Shown piece after piece: positions 1-8,776 of a stretch of 64,000 bases of DNA (positions are counted from its first letter, which is position 1; every line of letters starts with the position of its first letter). The stretch lies in assembly GCA_963676355.1 (NCBI GenBank), contig OY781093.1:2666001-2730000 (forward strand). Direction: 5' to 3'. Below the pieces are notes generated by a model. That model was given only the letters and a program-made list of their open reading frames with translations. It made no database searches and was not told where the DNA came from. Made by a program: the position numbers and the translations under genes. Source of the stretch: JAGLOK01 sp963676355 (GTDB lineage: Bacteria > Bacillota > Clostridia > Christensenellales > UMGS416).

Positions 1-911
1 GGTATCTTATCGTGAGATACAAATAAAAAGTTTGCTTTGGAGTCTAGCACAACAAAGCCGAGCCTCTTTAACGCATCCGCTGTTTCTCGCCTGATAAATG
101 CCACCTTCTCGCACTGACTTCTTGTATAGCTAGTGTCCAAAATAGCAGCTGTCATTCCCACCTGGCTCAATGTATCCATAGTATATGAGTTGAATGAATT
201 TTTAACGCGGATGATGCCATCAATCAAATGTGGCTGTGCCATCACATATCCGCCACGCAGTCCCGCAAACGAGTGCGACTTTGAAAGTGTCTTTATAATT
301 ACAAGATTTGGGTATTTGCTAATCAGCGGCACTGCACTTTGGCCGCCAAAGTCTATATATGCTTCATCTATGATAACCACTGTTTCGGTATTTTTATTCA
401 AGAACGATATGATTTCATCCATACCTGTAAGAATTCCGGTCGGCGCATTAGGATTTGGGAATATAACGCCACAATTATCCTGCACATAATCATCCAAAAT
501 TATATTAAAATTCTCATCCAACGGAATTGTCTTATAGTTTATGTCATATAAATTGCTGTATACAGGGTAAAAGGAATATGTAACATCGGGAAAAAGCAAG
601 GGCTTTTCTCCTCCAAAAAACGCCGCAAAGCAAAATGCCAATACCTCGTCAGAGCCATTGCCCATATACACATAATCTGTTCCCGGAAGGTTTTCAACCT
701 TAGCAACAGCCTCGCGCAAGCTTTCGCACTCGGCCAAAGGATATAGGCGCAGGTCGGAGTTAACCGCTTTTTTCATTGCCGACAGTGCTTTTGGGCTGGG
801 CGGGAAAGGATTCTCATTTGTGTTAAGCTTTATGAGTGTTTTATCTTTGGGTTGTTCTCCCGGCACATAGGGTGTCAGGCTTTTTGCTAGTTTACTCAAA
901 TATTTATCCAT
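1..911 (-). CDS. hisC: Histidinol-phosphate aminotransferase-like protein, partial
   Basis: PLP-dependent aminotransferase of the histidinol-phosphate type, expected to interconvert histidinol phosphate and imidazole-acetol phosphate with glutamate/2-oxoglutarate. The frame is open from the ATG at 911 to the left edge: 303 codons are visible and about 50 C-terminal residues are cut off. Seen in order: NTNENPFPPSP near residue 30, MGNGSDEVL, FPNPNAPTG, IDEAYIDFGG and the PLP-lysine segment KTLSKSHSFAGLRGGY. The start has GGAG six bases upstream. No other histidine genes are in view, so it could be an orphan aminotransferase of related specificity (CobD-like, or aromatic). Family assignment is firm; the exact substrate is inferred. 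Confidence 0.88.
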   Translation of the reverse strand, partial: MDKYLSKLAKSLTPYVPGEQPKDKTLIKLNTNENPFPPSPKALSAMKKAVNSDLRLYPLAECESLREAVAKVENLPGTDYVYMGNGSDEVLAFCFAAFFGGEKPLLFPDVTYSFYPVYSNLYDINYKTIPLDENFNIILDDYVQDNCGVIFPNPNAPTGILTGMDEIISFLNKNTETVVIIDEAYIDFGGQSAVPLISKYPNLVIIKTLSKSHSFAGLRGGYVMAQPHLIDGIIRVKNSFNSYTMDTLSQVGMTAAILDTSYTRSQCEKVAFIRRETADALKRLGFVVLDSKANFLFVSHDKI

Positions 912-929
912 GTTTTTCTCCATCCATAA

Positions 930-958
930 ATATTATCACAGAAGGATTATACTAGCAA
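930..958 (-). promoter_or_regulatory. Promoter of the hisC-like gene
   Basis: Read on the minus strand: TTGCTA (958-953), 17-base spacer, TAATAT (935-930), about 20 bases before the hisC-like ATG. A near-palindrome, ATTTAG-TGCG-CTAAAT (961-976), lies just upstream of the -35 and overlaps the stop of the upstream gene; it could be an operator. Confidence 0.5.
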
Positions 959-975
959 TTATTTAGTGCGCTAAA

Positions 976-1905
976 TCATGAATTATTGTAAGGCTCATAT
1001 GCAAGCGCTCTTTTTTTCAGCACAATCATATAAATACCGATAAGAATAAGCACCACACCTATTATGTGAGTAAGTATAATTTTCTCACCAAGCACTACAA
1101 TTGACAAGACAACAGAGCTTAACGGCATAAAACCAGAAAATCCTGCTGCTTCTCCGATTTTAACCTTGGCAAGGCCTGAAAACCAGAAGGCGTAAGCCGC
1201 CGCTGAACACATCACACCATATATCATCATATATATAAAGTCAGAGAATTTAATGATACTTAATATATTGTCAACAACGGCCGAATATCCGCCCGCAGGT
1301 AAAAATAGTATAAACGCAAAAAACATTACTATCGAGGTCGATGTGAGGGGCTTATCAGAATTAGACTGTTTTTTCCGAAATATCGTAAACATCGCCTCGC
1401 TGCACACACTAAAAAAAGCAAACAAACTACCGATAACAAGTCTAAAATCCCATTTTAAAGACAAGTCCGCAAAATCCACATTCAAAAAGCTCATGCCTAC
1501 AAAGCAAATAATCACAGCAATTATTGTCTTTGTCATAACTTTTTCCTTTAAAAATATCACGGAAAACAATGCAAGCACTGCTGGTGTTGTGCTGAGTACA
1601 ATACCCGTTGAAGAAGCTGATGTATATTTTAGTGATATCATCATGAAAATGCGAAATAAAAGTACTCCGAAAATTCCTTGAAGCAACATGTAAAAATAAT
1701 CGCTTTTTGAGATGCTTCGTAATCTCGGCTTTCCTTCTTTTGCTATAGACAAAGGAACAATGAACAGCAAAGCAAACATCATGCTTATTGTCTGTGCAAA
1801 GAAAATCGGCAAATGCGATATTAGCTTTCCAACTACAACTGAAGCCCCCGCCAGCGACATTGCTGCGGCAAGCTGAAAATATCCTATATATGTTTTTCTA
1901 TTCAT
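976..1905 (-). CDS. EamA-family (DMT) transporter
   Basis: Integral membrane protein of 309 residues with about ten hydrophobic segments, the 5+5 inverted-repeat layout of EamA drug/metabolite transporters. Visible family features are the AAAMSLAGASVVVGKL start, ALFSVIFLKEKVMTK at the end of the first half and the second-half pair SSVVLSIVVLGEKIILTHIIG. TTTGGAG precedes the ATG. It is transcribed away from a MocR-type regulator across about 100 bp, a pairing common in Firmicutes in which the regulator controls the exporter. The cargo (amino acid, vitamin B6 or related metabolite) cannot be read from the sequence. Confidence 0.85.
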   Translation of the reverse strand: MNRKTYIGYFQLAAAMSLAGASVVVGKLISHLPIFFAQTISMMFALLFIVPLSIAKEGKPRLRSISKSDYFYMLLQGIFGVLLFRIFMMISLKYTSASSTGIVLSTTPAVLALFSVIFLKEKVMTKTIIAVIICFVGMSFLNVDFADLSLKWDFRLVIGSLFAFFSVCSEAMFTIFRKKQSNSDKPLTSTSIVMFFAFILFLPAGGYSAVVDNILSIIKFSDFIYMMIYGVMCSAAAYAFWFSGLAKVKIGEAAGFSGFMPLSSVVLSIVVLGEKIILTHIIGVVLILIGIYMIVLKKRALAYEPYNNS

Positions 1906-2008
1906 TTATTCTCCAAATATCTGTTTTGTATGATTTTACATTTATAATCTGGTTTTAAAAAGCACCAATTATGTGTTATTATCGCAGTACCAGTCAGGAG
2001 GCTTTCTT

Positions 2009-3460
2009 ATGTATGTTCCAATAAATAAAAACTCAAATACGCCAATGGCGAAACAGATATATTTCTATATTAAATCTAACATTTTAGACAATAGCTTGTG
2101 CGGAAACTATAGACTCCCCTCATCCCGTGCGCTTGCAAAAGAGCTTTCTGTGTCACGAAATGTAGTACTAAACGCATATGACCAGCTTTTTGCAGAAGGA
2201 TATCTATATTCTAAAGAGCGCTCAGGTGTGTTTGTTACTGACGGACTCAGTATCTCAACTAATAAAAATCATACTCAAATCAATTATAAGCATCACATAG
2301 GTTTGCAATTTGAAAAAAATAAGGAGTTCATCGATTTCAGAACAGGAGTACCCAATCTTGCTCTATTCCCTAAAGCTAAGTGGGGAAAGCTATATCGTGA
2401 TGTGTGTCTTGACACGAAAAGCTCTAACCTAGACTATTACCAGCCTTGTGGAAGCTATGAGCTTAGAACAAAGCTGTGCAAATATCTTAGCCGTGTCCGA
2501 GGTGTATGCGCCTCTCCTGAAAATATTATTATAACAAGCGGCGCAGCACAGTCTTTCAGCCTGCTTATACAATATTTTTCTAAAATAAATAAAAATATAA
2601 TCGCAGAAGATCCTATGAGCCTCGGTATTACAAAAATACTTAATTACTTTTGCATGAAAATTCATCCTGTTCCCGTAGATGAACACGGACTCATGACAAA
2701 CAGTCTTCCAGATAATCGCTCTAGCCTTATCTTCACAACGCCTTCCCATCAGTTCCCCACAGGAGCTGTGCTTCCTATAAATCGCCGTGTAGAACTAATT
2801 AATTATGCTAAAAAAACAGGCGCATATATTGTGGAAGATGATTATGACAGCGAATTCCGCTATGAAGGCTACCCGATTCAATCAATGCAAAGCCTAGCAC
2901 CCGACAATATAATATACGTTGGAACATTCAGCAAAACTTTGTGTCCGGCACTTAGAATAGGATACATGATACTGCCGGAAAATCTAGCCTCTGAAATTAA
3001 ATCCATAAAATATATTGACGACCTGCATTCGCCTATTTTAGAGCAATTAACACTATCACGATTTATTGAAGGAGGCATGCTTGATAGGCATCTGGCTGTT
3101 TCAAGAAAACACTATTCAAAAAAATGTGAGTATCTTGTCCATTGTCTAAAAAGCGCATTTGGAGACACCATAGAAATTTATGGTCACACTGCAGGCATTC
3201 ATCTGATGGTAAGGTTTAAAAATAAAGCCTTCTCAAAAGATATAGTTGATAAGATAAGAAAAAATGGAGTGAATATAACCTTAGCATCTGACCACTCAAT
3301 TTCAAGCAATGAATATAATGATTGTCTGCTTTTTGGTTTTGGTAATCTTAGTGATAGCGAAATAAACAATGGTATAGAAAGCATATTAAAGACTGTATTA
3401 GTATATTTCAGCTCAAATAATGATGATTTAGCAAAATCATCAATTGAATTTGGCAAATAA
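2009..3460 (+). CDS. MocR/PdxR-type transcriptional regulator (GntR-aminotransferase fusion)
   Basis: A 483-residue regulator. The N-terminal winged helix of GntR type (about residues 8-75: MAKQIYFYIK, LPSSRALAKELSVSRNVVLNAYDQL, GVFVTD) is fused to a fold-type I aminotransferase domain (about 110-470). The latter has TSGAAQSFSLL, YIVEDDYDSEFRYEG and the PLP-lysine region GTFSKTLCPALRIGYM. I start it at the ATG at 2009, eight bases after AGGAG; an upstream in-frame ATG at 1973 has no ribosome site. MocR proteins usually bind PLP as effector and control PLP, GABA or transporter genes; the divergent EamA gene is the obvious target. Which ligand it senses is unknown. Confidence 0.9.
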   Translation: MYVPINKNSNTPMAKQIYFYIKSNILDNSLCGNYRLPSSRALAKELSVSRNVVLNAYDQLFAEGYLYSKERSGVFVTDGLSISTNKNHTQINYKHHIGLQFEKNKEFIDFRTGVPNLALFPKAKWGKLYRDVCLDTKSSNLDYYQPCGSYELRTKLCKYLSRVRGVCASPENIIITSGAAQSFSLLIQYFSKINKNIIAEDPMSLGITKILNYFCMKIHPVPVDEHGLMTNSLPDNRSSLIFTTPSHQFPTGAVLPINRRVELINYAKKTGAYIVEDDYDSEFRYEGYPIQSMQSLAPDNIIYVGTFSKTLCPALRIGYMILPENLASEIKSIKYIDDLHSPILEQLTLSRFIEGGMLDRHLAVSRKHYSKKCEYLVHCLKSAFGDTIEIYGHTAGIHLMVRFKNKAFSKDIVDKIRKNGVNITLASDHSISSNEYNDCLLFGFGNLSDSEINNGIESILKTVLVYFSSNNDDLAKSSIEFGK

Positions 3461-3510
3461 TTATAGTAAATTAGATATTGAAGAAAAAACATAAAATAAG
3501 GAGCAAGCTC

Positions 3511-4638
3511 ATGGGGATAATGGATTTTATTAAAAGCGAATTAATTAACATAATCGAATGGACGGACGATTCAACCGATACAATGGTTTATCGCTTTCCT
3601 GTACATGACAACGAAATAAAAATGGGAGCTCAGCTTACGGTTCGCGAATCCCAGGCAGCGATATTTGTAAGTGAAGGACAGCTGGCTGATGTGTTCACAC
3701 CAGGCCGCTATGAACTTACCACACAGAACATGCCCTTGCTAACAACAATCAAATCATGGAAATATGGATTTGACTCCCCGTTTAAAGCAGAAATATATTT
3801 TGTAAATACCAAGCAATTCACAGACAGAAAATGGGGCACAATGAACCCTATCATGATGCGCGACGCAGAATTTGGAATGCTACGTCTGCGTGCATACGGC
3901 ATCTACGCTTTCCGCGTGGTTGATCCTGCCAAATTCATGAAAGAGGTTTTCGGCACAAGCTCAGAATATACAGTTGAAGGACTTGAAGGACAGCTCAAGC
4001 GTTCAATCGTTTCCGGAATGTCTGACCTTATAGCTGAATTCAGTAAACCAGCTATTGACCTTGCAATGTATTATGATGAATTAAGCGTTGCAGCAAAGCA
4101 AAAGGTTCAAGAGCGTTTTGACGAATACGGGCTTGAAGTTTCATCACTTTACATTGAAAACATTTCGCTTCCCGAGGAAGTGGAAAAAGTGCTTGATCAG
4201 CGCACCTCTATGGGTGTAATGGGCAACCAAATGAATAAATTCATGCAGTATCAATCTGCACAGGCAATACGCGACGCAGCTCAAAACGAAGGCGGCGGTC
4301 TTGCAGGCGCAGGAGTTGGCTTGGGAGCAGGCGCAGCACTTGGTAACGCTTTTGCGGGAGCTATGAGCGGTGGAGCTGCAGGAACAGCACCTCAGGCAAC
4401 AGCCACTTGCCCATCATGTGGAGCACAAGCATCGCAAGATGCAAAATTCTGCCCAGAATGCGGCAAACCAATGGCAATCCCTAAGGCAAAATGCGTAAGT
4501 TGTCAGGCTGAGATTGCAGCAGGCTCAAAATTCTGCCCGGAATGCGGTGCAAGTCAAGAAGCTGCCGTTTGCGCAGAATGCGGAGCAAAACTTGCTAATG
4601 GTTCAAAATTCTGCCCTGAGTGCGGAACAAAGGTTTAA
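3511..4638 (+). CDS. SPFH-domain protein with three C-terminal zinc-ribbon units
   Basis: A 375-residue protein related to the B. subtilis YdjI type ('virion core protein' SPFH family). The SPFH/band-7 domain covers about residues 30-230 (ESQAAIFVSEGQLADVFTPG; YGLEVSSLYIENISLPEEVEK). A Gly/Ala linker follows (AGVGLGAGAALGNAFAGAMSG), then three tandem ribbon pairs of the pattern CxxCxx...KFCPECG. The ATG at 3511 lies seven bases after AAGGAG; an upstream ATG at 3478 lacks one. There is no signal peptide or clear membrane helix. It sits two bases before a second zinc-ribbon gene, so the two are cotranscribed. SPFH proteins scaffold membrane microdomains; the role of this subgroup is not established. 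Confidence 0.85.
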   Translation: MGIMDFIKSELINIIEWTDDSTDTMVYRFPVHDNEIKMGAQLTVRESQAAIFVSEGQLADVFTPGRYELTTQNMPLLTTIKSWKYGFDSPFKAEIYFVNTKQFTDRKWGTMNPIMMRDAEFGMLRLRAYGIYAFRVVDPAKFMKEVFGTSSEYTVEGLEGQLKRSIVSGMSDLIAEFSKPAIDLAMYYDELSVAAKQKVQERFDEYGLEVSSLYIENISLPEEVEKVLDQRTSMGVMGNQMNKFMQYQSAQAIRDAAQNEGGGLAGAGVGLGAGAALGNAFAGAMSGGAAGTAPQATATCPSCGAQASQDAKFCPECGKPMAIPKAKCVSCQAEIAAGSKFCPECGASQEAAVCAECGAKLANGSKFCPECGTKV

Positions 4639-4640
4639 AA

Positions 4641-5753
4641 ATGTCTGAAGTAAATTTTGAAAACAATCAAAACAGAGAAAGCCAAAAGTTTCCCTGCCCT
4701 TCATGCGGAGCGAATATGCATTTTGATCCTAAGTCGGGATGTCTAAAGTGCGACCATTGTGATAATACCATTGATTTTGAGCGCAGCAATGAAGCTATAT
4801 TGGAATATGATTTTTTTACTCTGAGCGACATCGATAAAAATGAAGCTGAAGGCGAACAGACACTTACCATTCAGTGTGAATCCTGCGGTGCAAAGACTAC
4901 TGTAGGAAACGACACTATATCAAAGTTTTGTGCTTTTTGCGGTTCATCTCATATAATTTCAAGAGAAGAGCTGGGTGGTATCCCACCTGAATCGGTGATA
5001 CCATTCCAGATTCCTGAAAAAACAGCTACCACTGCATTCAAAAACTGGATAAAAAAGAGATGGTTTGCACCGAATGATTTGAAAAAGCAGAAATTGGACG
5101 GTAAATTGCAAGGTGTATATGTTCCCTACTGGACATATGATGCTGATACTTTCTATTCCTTTACAGCACAGGGCGGAAAGCATTATTATGTGACAAAAAC
5201 CCGTACTGTAAACGGCAAAAAACAAACATATCAGGAGCGGCGCACCAGATGGTATCCCGTTTCTGGAAGTGACCAACATTATTTTGATGATTTGCAAATC
5301 CAAGCTTCAAACAAAATCGATTATAATCTCTTGGAAAAAATCGAACCTTTTACAATGAGCAAGCTCACTCCCTATTTGAAAGAATTTCTTTCAGGCTTTT
5401 TGGCAGAGCGATACTCTGTGGATGTAAAAGAAGGCTGGGAAGATGCAAAGCGTGAAATTAACACAGAACTTAACTCAATGATAAGGCAGGAAGTTTTATC
5501 GCGTGGTTATGACGAAGTTCGCTCCATACGAATAGCAGCCAACTACAAAAAGGTAGCCTATAAACATATTCTTGTTCCTGTATGGCTTTCATCTTACAAG
5601 TTTAAGAAAAAGACATATCAATATATGATAAACGGAGAAAACGGCAAAGTTGCAGGTCGTGCGCCGGTCAGTGCATGGAAGATAATCTTCCTGATACTGG
5701 GCATTGCTGCAGTGGGCGTAGCCGCTTATTATATCTACCAGTATTTTGCATAA
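4641..5753 (+). CDS. Zinc-ribbon protein with C-terminal membrane anchor
   Basis: A 370-residue protein beginning two bases after the SPFH gene; the start at 4641 relies on coupling, as only a weak AAAGG precedes it. The N-terminus carries two ribbon-type Cys clusters (CPSCGANMHFDPKSGCLKCDHC at about 15-36 and CESCGAKTTVGNDTISKFCAFC at about 81-102). A basic/aromatic middle region contains WTYDADTFYSFTAQGGKHYYVT and YQERRTRWYPVSG. The end is a single membrane helix (IIFLILGIAAVGVAAYYIYQYF). Homologues are often labelled helicase-like because of the Cys pattern, but no helicase motif is present. Topology suggests a tail-anchored partner of the SPFH protein. Function is unknown. Confidence 0.75.
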   Translation: MSEVNFENNQNRESQKFPCPSCGANMHFDPKSGCLKCDHCDNTIDFERSNEAILEYDFFTLSDIDKNEAEGEQTLTIQCESCGAKTTVGNDTISKFCAFCGSSHIISREELGGIPPESVIPFQIPEKTATTAFKNWIKKRWFAPNDLKKQKLDGKLQGVYVPYWTYDADTFYSFTAQGGKHYYVTKTRTVNGKKQTYQERRTRWYPVSGSDQHYFDDLQIQASNKIDYNLLEKIEPFTMSKLTPYLKEFLSGFLAERYSVDVKEGWEDAKREINTELNSMIRQEVLSRGYDEVRSIRIAANYKKVAYKHILVPVWLSSYKFKKKTYQYMINGENGKVAGRAPVSAWKIIFLILGIAAVGVAAYYIYQYFA

Positions 5754-5767
5754 CAACTCATAATCAG

Positions 5768-5794
5768 GGCACAGCACCCAATGTTGTGCCTTTT
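5768..5794 (+). terminator. Terminator after the SPFH/zinc-ribbon pair
   Basis: Stem GGCACA (5768-5773) with TGTGCC (5785-5790) and an 11-base loop, followed by TTTT. It separates the zinc-ribbon gene from the next gene, although the T-run is short. Confidence 0.5.
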
Positions 5795-5808
5795 AATTGG
5801 GAGGAACT

Positions 5809-6582
5809 ATGATAGATTTATTATTCAGCACCCACGCCGCCAAGACCCTTATAAATGCGCTTTACAAAGACATCCCAAACAATGTTTTAGCGCTTCATTT
5901 TGCTTTAGATATTGGCAACATCTCAAATGTTGAAGATGATTTATCTGCTCGCCAATCAGTTCTTAATCTTTTGTACGGAGAGTATGGAAGTGTATCAAAA
6001 GAAATTTTCGAAAGTTCAAAAATAGCACTCAAAAAATTGCAGGAGACCTCCGAATCCAAAGAACATGTACGAATATGGCTGAGCGACACTAATCCAGCAT
6101 CGCTTTGCGGACTATACTACACTTGCTCAATTTTAGATGAGGATGTGCCCATTTCAATTGTTCGTCTTCCTACTCAAAAAGTAGATGGCAAGGTAGTAGC
6201 CCATCACCCTAATTCGGATGATGATGTTAAAACATTTGCTAAGTTTATAAAATCCGAAGAAGTATTATCCACACCTGAGCGCAACTATTACGCTATAGCG
6301 TGGAAAGAACTTGCTGTCGAAAATGCACCCCTTCGTGTTGTTGTTAACAGCAAATTACTTGGAGTGCCTGAAAATGTATACGATCTCGCTATAAAACACA
6401 ACCTGCCCGATGGAGAAATTTTATGCGCAAAGCTTATCGGAAAAACTCTCATAATGGTACCCGGCGTGAGCAATAGATGGCTTTACGTAAGGATACGTGA
6501 AATGGTTAAAAACAAAGAGCTTATTGAAATCTCACCTGCAGAATATGATTATCCATACTCCGCAGTATACAAAAAAGCGTAA
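5809..6582 (+). CDS. DUF1835/DUF3658-type protein
   Basis: A soluble 257-residue protein. The N-terminal part (IDLLFSTHAAKTLINAL, then LDIGNISNVEDD) matches the layout of DUF1835, and the C-terminal part (AIAWKELAVENAPLRVVVNSK, GVPENVYDLAI) that of DUF3658; the two domains usually occur together. The ATG at 5809 is preceded by GGGAGG at 5799-5804. There are no signal peptide or membrane segments and no known catalytic motif. The function of the family is unknown. It converges on pgmB with a 23-base gap that holds no clear terminator. The domain call is from memory of the family pattern and is moderate. Confidence 0.6.
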   Translation: MIDLLFSTHAAKTLINALYKDIPNNVLALHFALDIGNISNVEDDLSARQSVLNLLYGEYGSVSKEIFESSKIALKKLQETSESKEHVRIWLSDTNPASLCGLYYTCSILDEDVPISIVRLPTQKVDGKVVAHHPNSDDDVKTFAKFIKSEEVLSTPERNYYAIAWKELAVENAPLRVVVNSKLLGVPENVYDLAIKHNLPDGEILCAKLIGKTLIMVPGVSNRWLYVRIREMVKNKELIEISPAEYDYPYSAVYKKA

Positions 6583-6605
6583 GCTCAATAATATTTTTTA
6601 TTCCC

Positions 6606-7259
6606 CTAATAAACTTTTTCTATCTTGTCCGCCACAGTAATAAGGTCAACAAATTCAGATAAGACATAGTCGCTTTTTTCGTAATCTGAAGCATCCCCTA
6701 TTGCTATAGCTATCATGCCCGCAGCCTTTGCAGCATCAATGCCTGCTGTAGCATCCTCCACCACGGCGCATTCCTCAGGCTTAAGTCCCATAAAGTCTGC
6801 TGCCTTTAAAAACACTTCAGGATCCGGCTTTGATTTTGTTATGTTAGTTCCATCTGAGATTGCATCAAACTCATCCAAAAGGTTTACGCGTTCTAAAATA
6901 TACTTTGCATTTTTGCTAGACGAACCAATAGCTAGTTTATATCCTTTTTCCCTTAGTTTGCTAAGCGTGGCACGTACATCCCCCGAAACATCATCAGCTG
7001 TCATGCCTTCAAGAAGCTTTCTATAAACATTGTTTTTTTCTTGCGCAAGCTTCATTTTGTCATTGCCGGATAACGACGCTCCCTCATATCTTTCCAAAAT
7101 GATATCAAGGCTTTGCATTCTGCTTACACCGCGCAGTCTATTATTTATCTTTTCATCAAAGTATACCCCAAGCTTATCCGCCATGCTTTTCCATGCTCTA
7201 TAGTGAAATTTGTCCGTGAAAACCAATACACCGTCCAAATCAAAAATTATACCCTTCAT
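6606..7259 (-). CDS. pgmB: Beta-phosphoglucomutase (HAD superfamily)
   Basis: A cytoplasmic HAD phosphatase-fold mutase of 217 residues, the usual beta-PGM length, converting beta-glucose-1-phosphate to glucose-6-phosphate in maltose/trehalose use. The nucleophile motif is FDLDGVLVFTD (Asp at residues 7 and 9). The cap carries HYRAWK and LRGVSRMQSLD, which match the substrate-binding cap residues of known beta-PGMs. Motif II is GSSSK, then SKPDPEVFL and VVEDATAGIDAAKAAG. The start has GAGGAGG upstream. No maltose or trehalose phosphorylase is adjacent, so the metabolic link is inferred from family membership. Confidence 0.88.
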   Translation of the reverse strand: MKGIIFDLDGVLVFTDKFHYRAWKSMADKLGVYFDEKINNRLRGVSRMQSLDIILERYEGASLSGNDKMKLAQEKNNVYRKLLEGMTADDVSGDVRATLSKLREKGYKLAIGSSSKNAKYILERVNLLDEFDAISDGTNITKSKPDPEVFLKAADFMGLKPEECAVVEDATAGIDAAKAAGMIAIAIGDASDYEKSDYVLSEFVDLITVADKIEKVY

Positions 7260-7350
7260 ATTCTATTGTCCTCCTCATAAATATATTCCGACAAAACTGA
7301 TTTTAAGATTTATATATTTATTCTACCACATAAGCTTTTTATCAGCACTT

Positions 7351-7379
7351 AAAAAAGCAGGGTAATATTACCCTGCTTT
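7351..7379 (-). terminator. Terminator of the CPA2 antiporter gene
   Basis: On the minus strand, arms AAAGCAGGGT and ACCCTGCTTT with a short AAT loop, ending in a T-run. It lies just downstream of the antiporter stop at 7402. Confidence 0.85.
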
Positions 7380-7401
7380 ACATATAAACTGTAACTATAG
7401 T

Positions 7402-8598
7402 CTAGACTTCAATAATTTCATAATCGTCAGGATGCTTTTTATAGGCCATCTTTAAGAATGCTGGTGTTAAAAATGAGCTAACTATTACAATAAGCACAAT
7501 GGGTGTAAGAAATGTCTCAGGTATAAGTCCCGCAGCTATTCCTCGGTCAGCTACAATAAGTGCAACCTCTCCCCTTGCCATCATGCCTATTCCGCATCTA
7601 ACAGCCTCAATTTTATTATATCCTCCCAGCTTTGCGCCAACTGCGCCCCCAACAACTTTTGTCAAAAGCGCTACAGTGATTAAGCTGACTGCAAAAAGCA
7701 GCATGTGAAGGTCAATGTGGTGAATAGTCGCTCTAATACCTATGCTGGCAAAAAATATCGGTGCAAACAGCATGTATGATGTCACTTCCACCTTTTGGTT
7801 CACATAATCTGAAAGCGTAATGCTTGATATCATAGCCCCCGCTAAATACGCACCCGTAATGTCTGCAACCCCGAAAAAATGCTCGGCAGCATATGACAAA
7901 AACAAGCAAAAAACAAGCGAGTATATTGGCACACGTCTCTTTTCGCCGTGTTTCTTTGAAAAATACTTAAACAGCATATAGAATCCAAAGCCACAAGCTC
8001 CCGCAAAAGCGAAAAACCCAAGTATTTTTAGAATAACCAGCCATATGCTGACTTCACTGTTTGTTATGCTCATTAAAATCGTAAGTGCCACTATTCCCAA
8101 AATGTCATCCAATATAGCAGCCCCAACAACAGTAGTTCCGGATTTTGTTTTAAACCGCCCAAGCTCCCGCAAAGTTTCCACAGTTATTGCGACCGAAGTT
8201 GCCATCAATATTACACCCATGAAAATATATTTAAGCATCTGAGTTTTGTCCAATCCTTTAAATCCGCCAGTAAACGCAGCGGTTATCAGGAATCCCCCTA
8301 TAAGAGGAAGAACAATTCCTAGCAACGCAATAAAAAACGATGCCTTTCCTGTCTTTTTAAGCTTTCGCAGATCCGTTTCCATCCCCGCCATAAACATAAT
8401 GAATATGACACCAATCTCTGCCATTTTGTCAATAAATTCTGATTCATGAACTACATTTAATAAATTCGGGCCAATAATAAATCCTGCAATCAATGCTCCG
8501 ACAACAGATGGAAGCTGCAACTTTCTTGTCAGCACTCCAAAAAGTTTCGTACAAAGAAGTATTATCGCCAAATCCAAAAAGAAACCGTAACTTAGCAT
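7402..8598 (-). CDS. CPA2-family cation/proton antiporter (KefB/NapA type)
   Basis: Integral membrane protein of 398 residues with about 12 helices, exchanging Na+ or K+ for H+. Seen: PSVVGALIAGFIIGPNLL in the first helices, MEIGVIFIMFMAGMETDL-like segment near 60-75, ATSVAITVETLRELG, GAAILDDILGIVALTI (the paired acidic residues of the ion-binding helix) and GMMARGEVALIVADRG. It lacks the C-terminal TrkA-N/RCK regulatory domains of full Kef proteins, so it is the short NapA-like form. It has its own promoter upstream (8687-8715) and terminator downstream. Ion preference is not deducible. Confidence 0.88.
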   Translation of the reverse strand: MLSYGFFLDLAIILLCTKLFGVLTRKLQLPSVVGALIAGFIIGPNLLNVVHESEFIDKMAEIGVIFIMFMAGMETDLRKLKKTGKASFFIALLGIVLPLIGGFLITAAFTGGFKGLDKTQMLKYIFMGVILMATSVAITVETLRELGRFKTKSGTTVVGAAILDDILGIVALTILMSITNSEVSIWLVILKILGFFAFAGACGFGFYMLFKYFSKKHGEKRRVPIYSLVFCLFLSYAAEHFFGVADITGAYLAGAMISSITLSDYVNQKVEVTSYMLFAPIFFASIGIRATIHHIDLHMLLFAVSLITVALLTKVVGGAVGAKLGGYNKIEAVRCGIGMMARGEVALIVADRGIAAGLIPETFLTPIVLIVIVSSFLTPAFLKMAYKKHPDDYEIIEV

Positions 8599-8686
8599 AT
8601 CCTATCCTATCCAACTCTTCTTGCGGTATTTCCGCATATATATTTATCAAAAGGTTTACCCTTTAATATTTAACGTACGGTTTAAA

Positions 8687-8715
8687 AGTATATTACTTCA
8701 TTGTGATAAAGTCAA
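8687..8715 (-). promoter_or_regulatory. Promoter of the CPA2 antiporter gene
   Basis: Minus strand TTGACT (8715-8710), 17-base spacer, TATACT (8692-8687). The predicted leader of about 80 bases contains a small GCGG-N5-CCGC hairpin (8624-8636) before the ATG at 8598. Confidence 0.75.
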
Positions 8716-8722
8716 TAACAGC

Positions 8723-8751
8723 AAAAAAAGTTATGCAAAAGCACAACTTTT
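8723..8751 (-). terminator. Terminator of the ArsB-like/158-residue protein operon
   Basis: Minus-strand stem AAAAGTTGTGC with GCATAACTTTT (11 pairs, one G-U) and a TTTT loop, ending in a T-run. It lies 26 bases after the stop at 8777. Confidence 0.75.
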
Positions 8752-8776
8752 AAAGAGTATTTGGTGTTTGATAAAT

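Noticed and set aside
133..489. Plus-strand open frame of 118 codons
   Set aside because: Antisense shadow of the hisC-like gene, which shows conserved aminotransferase motifs.
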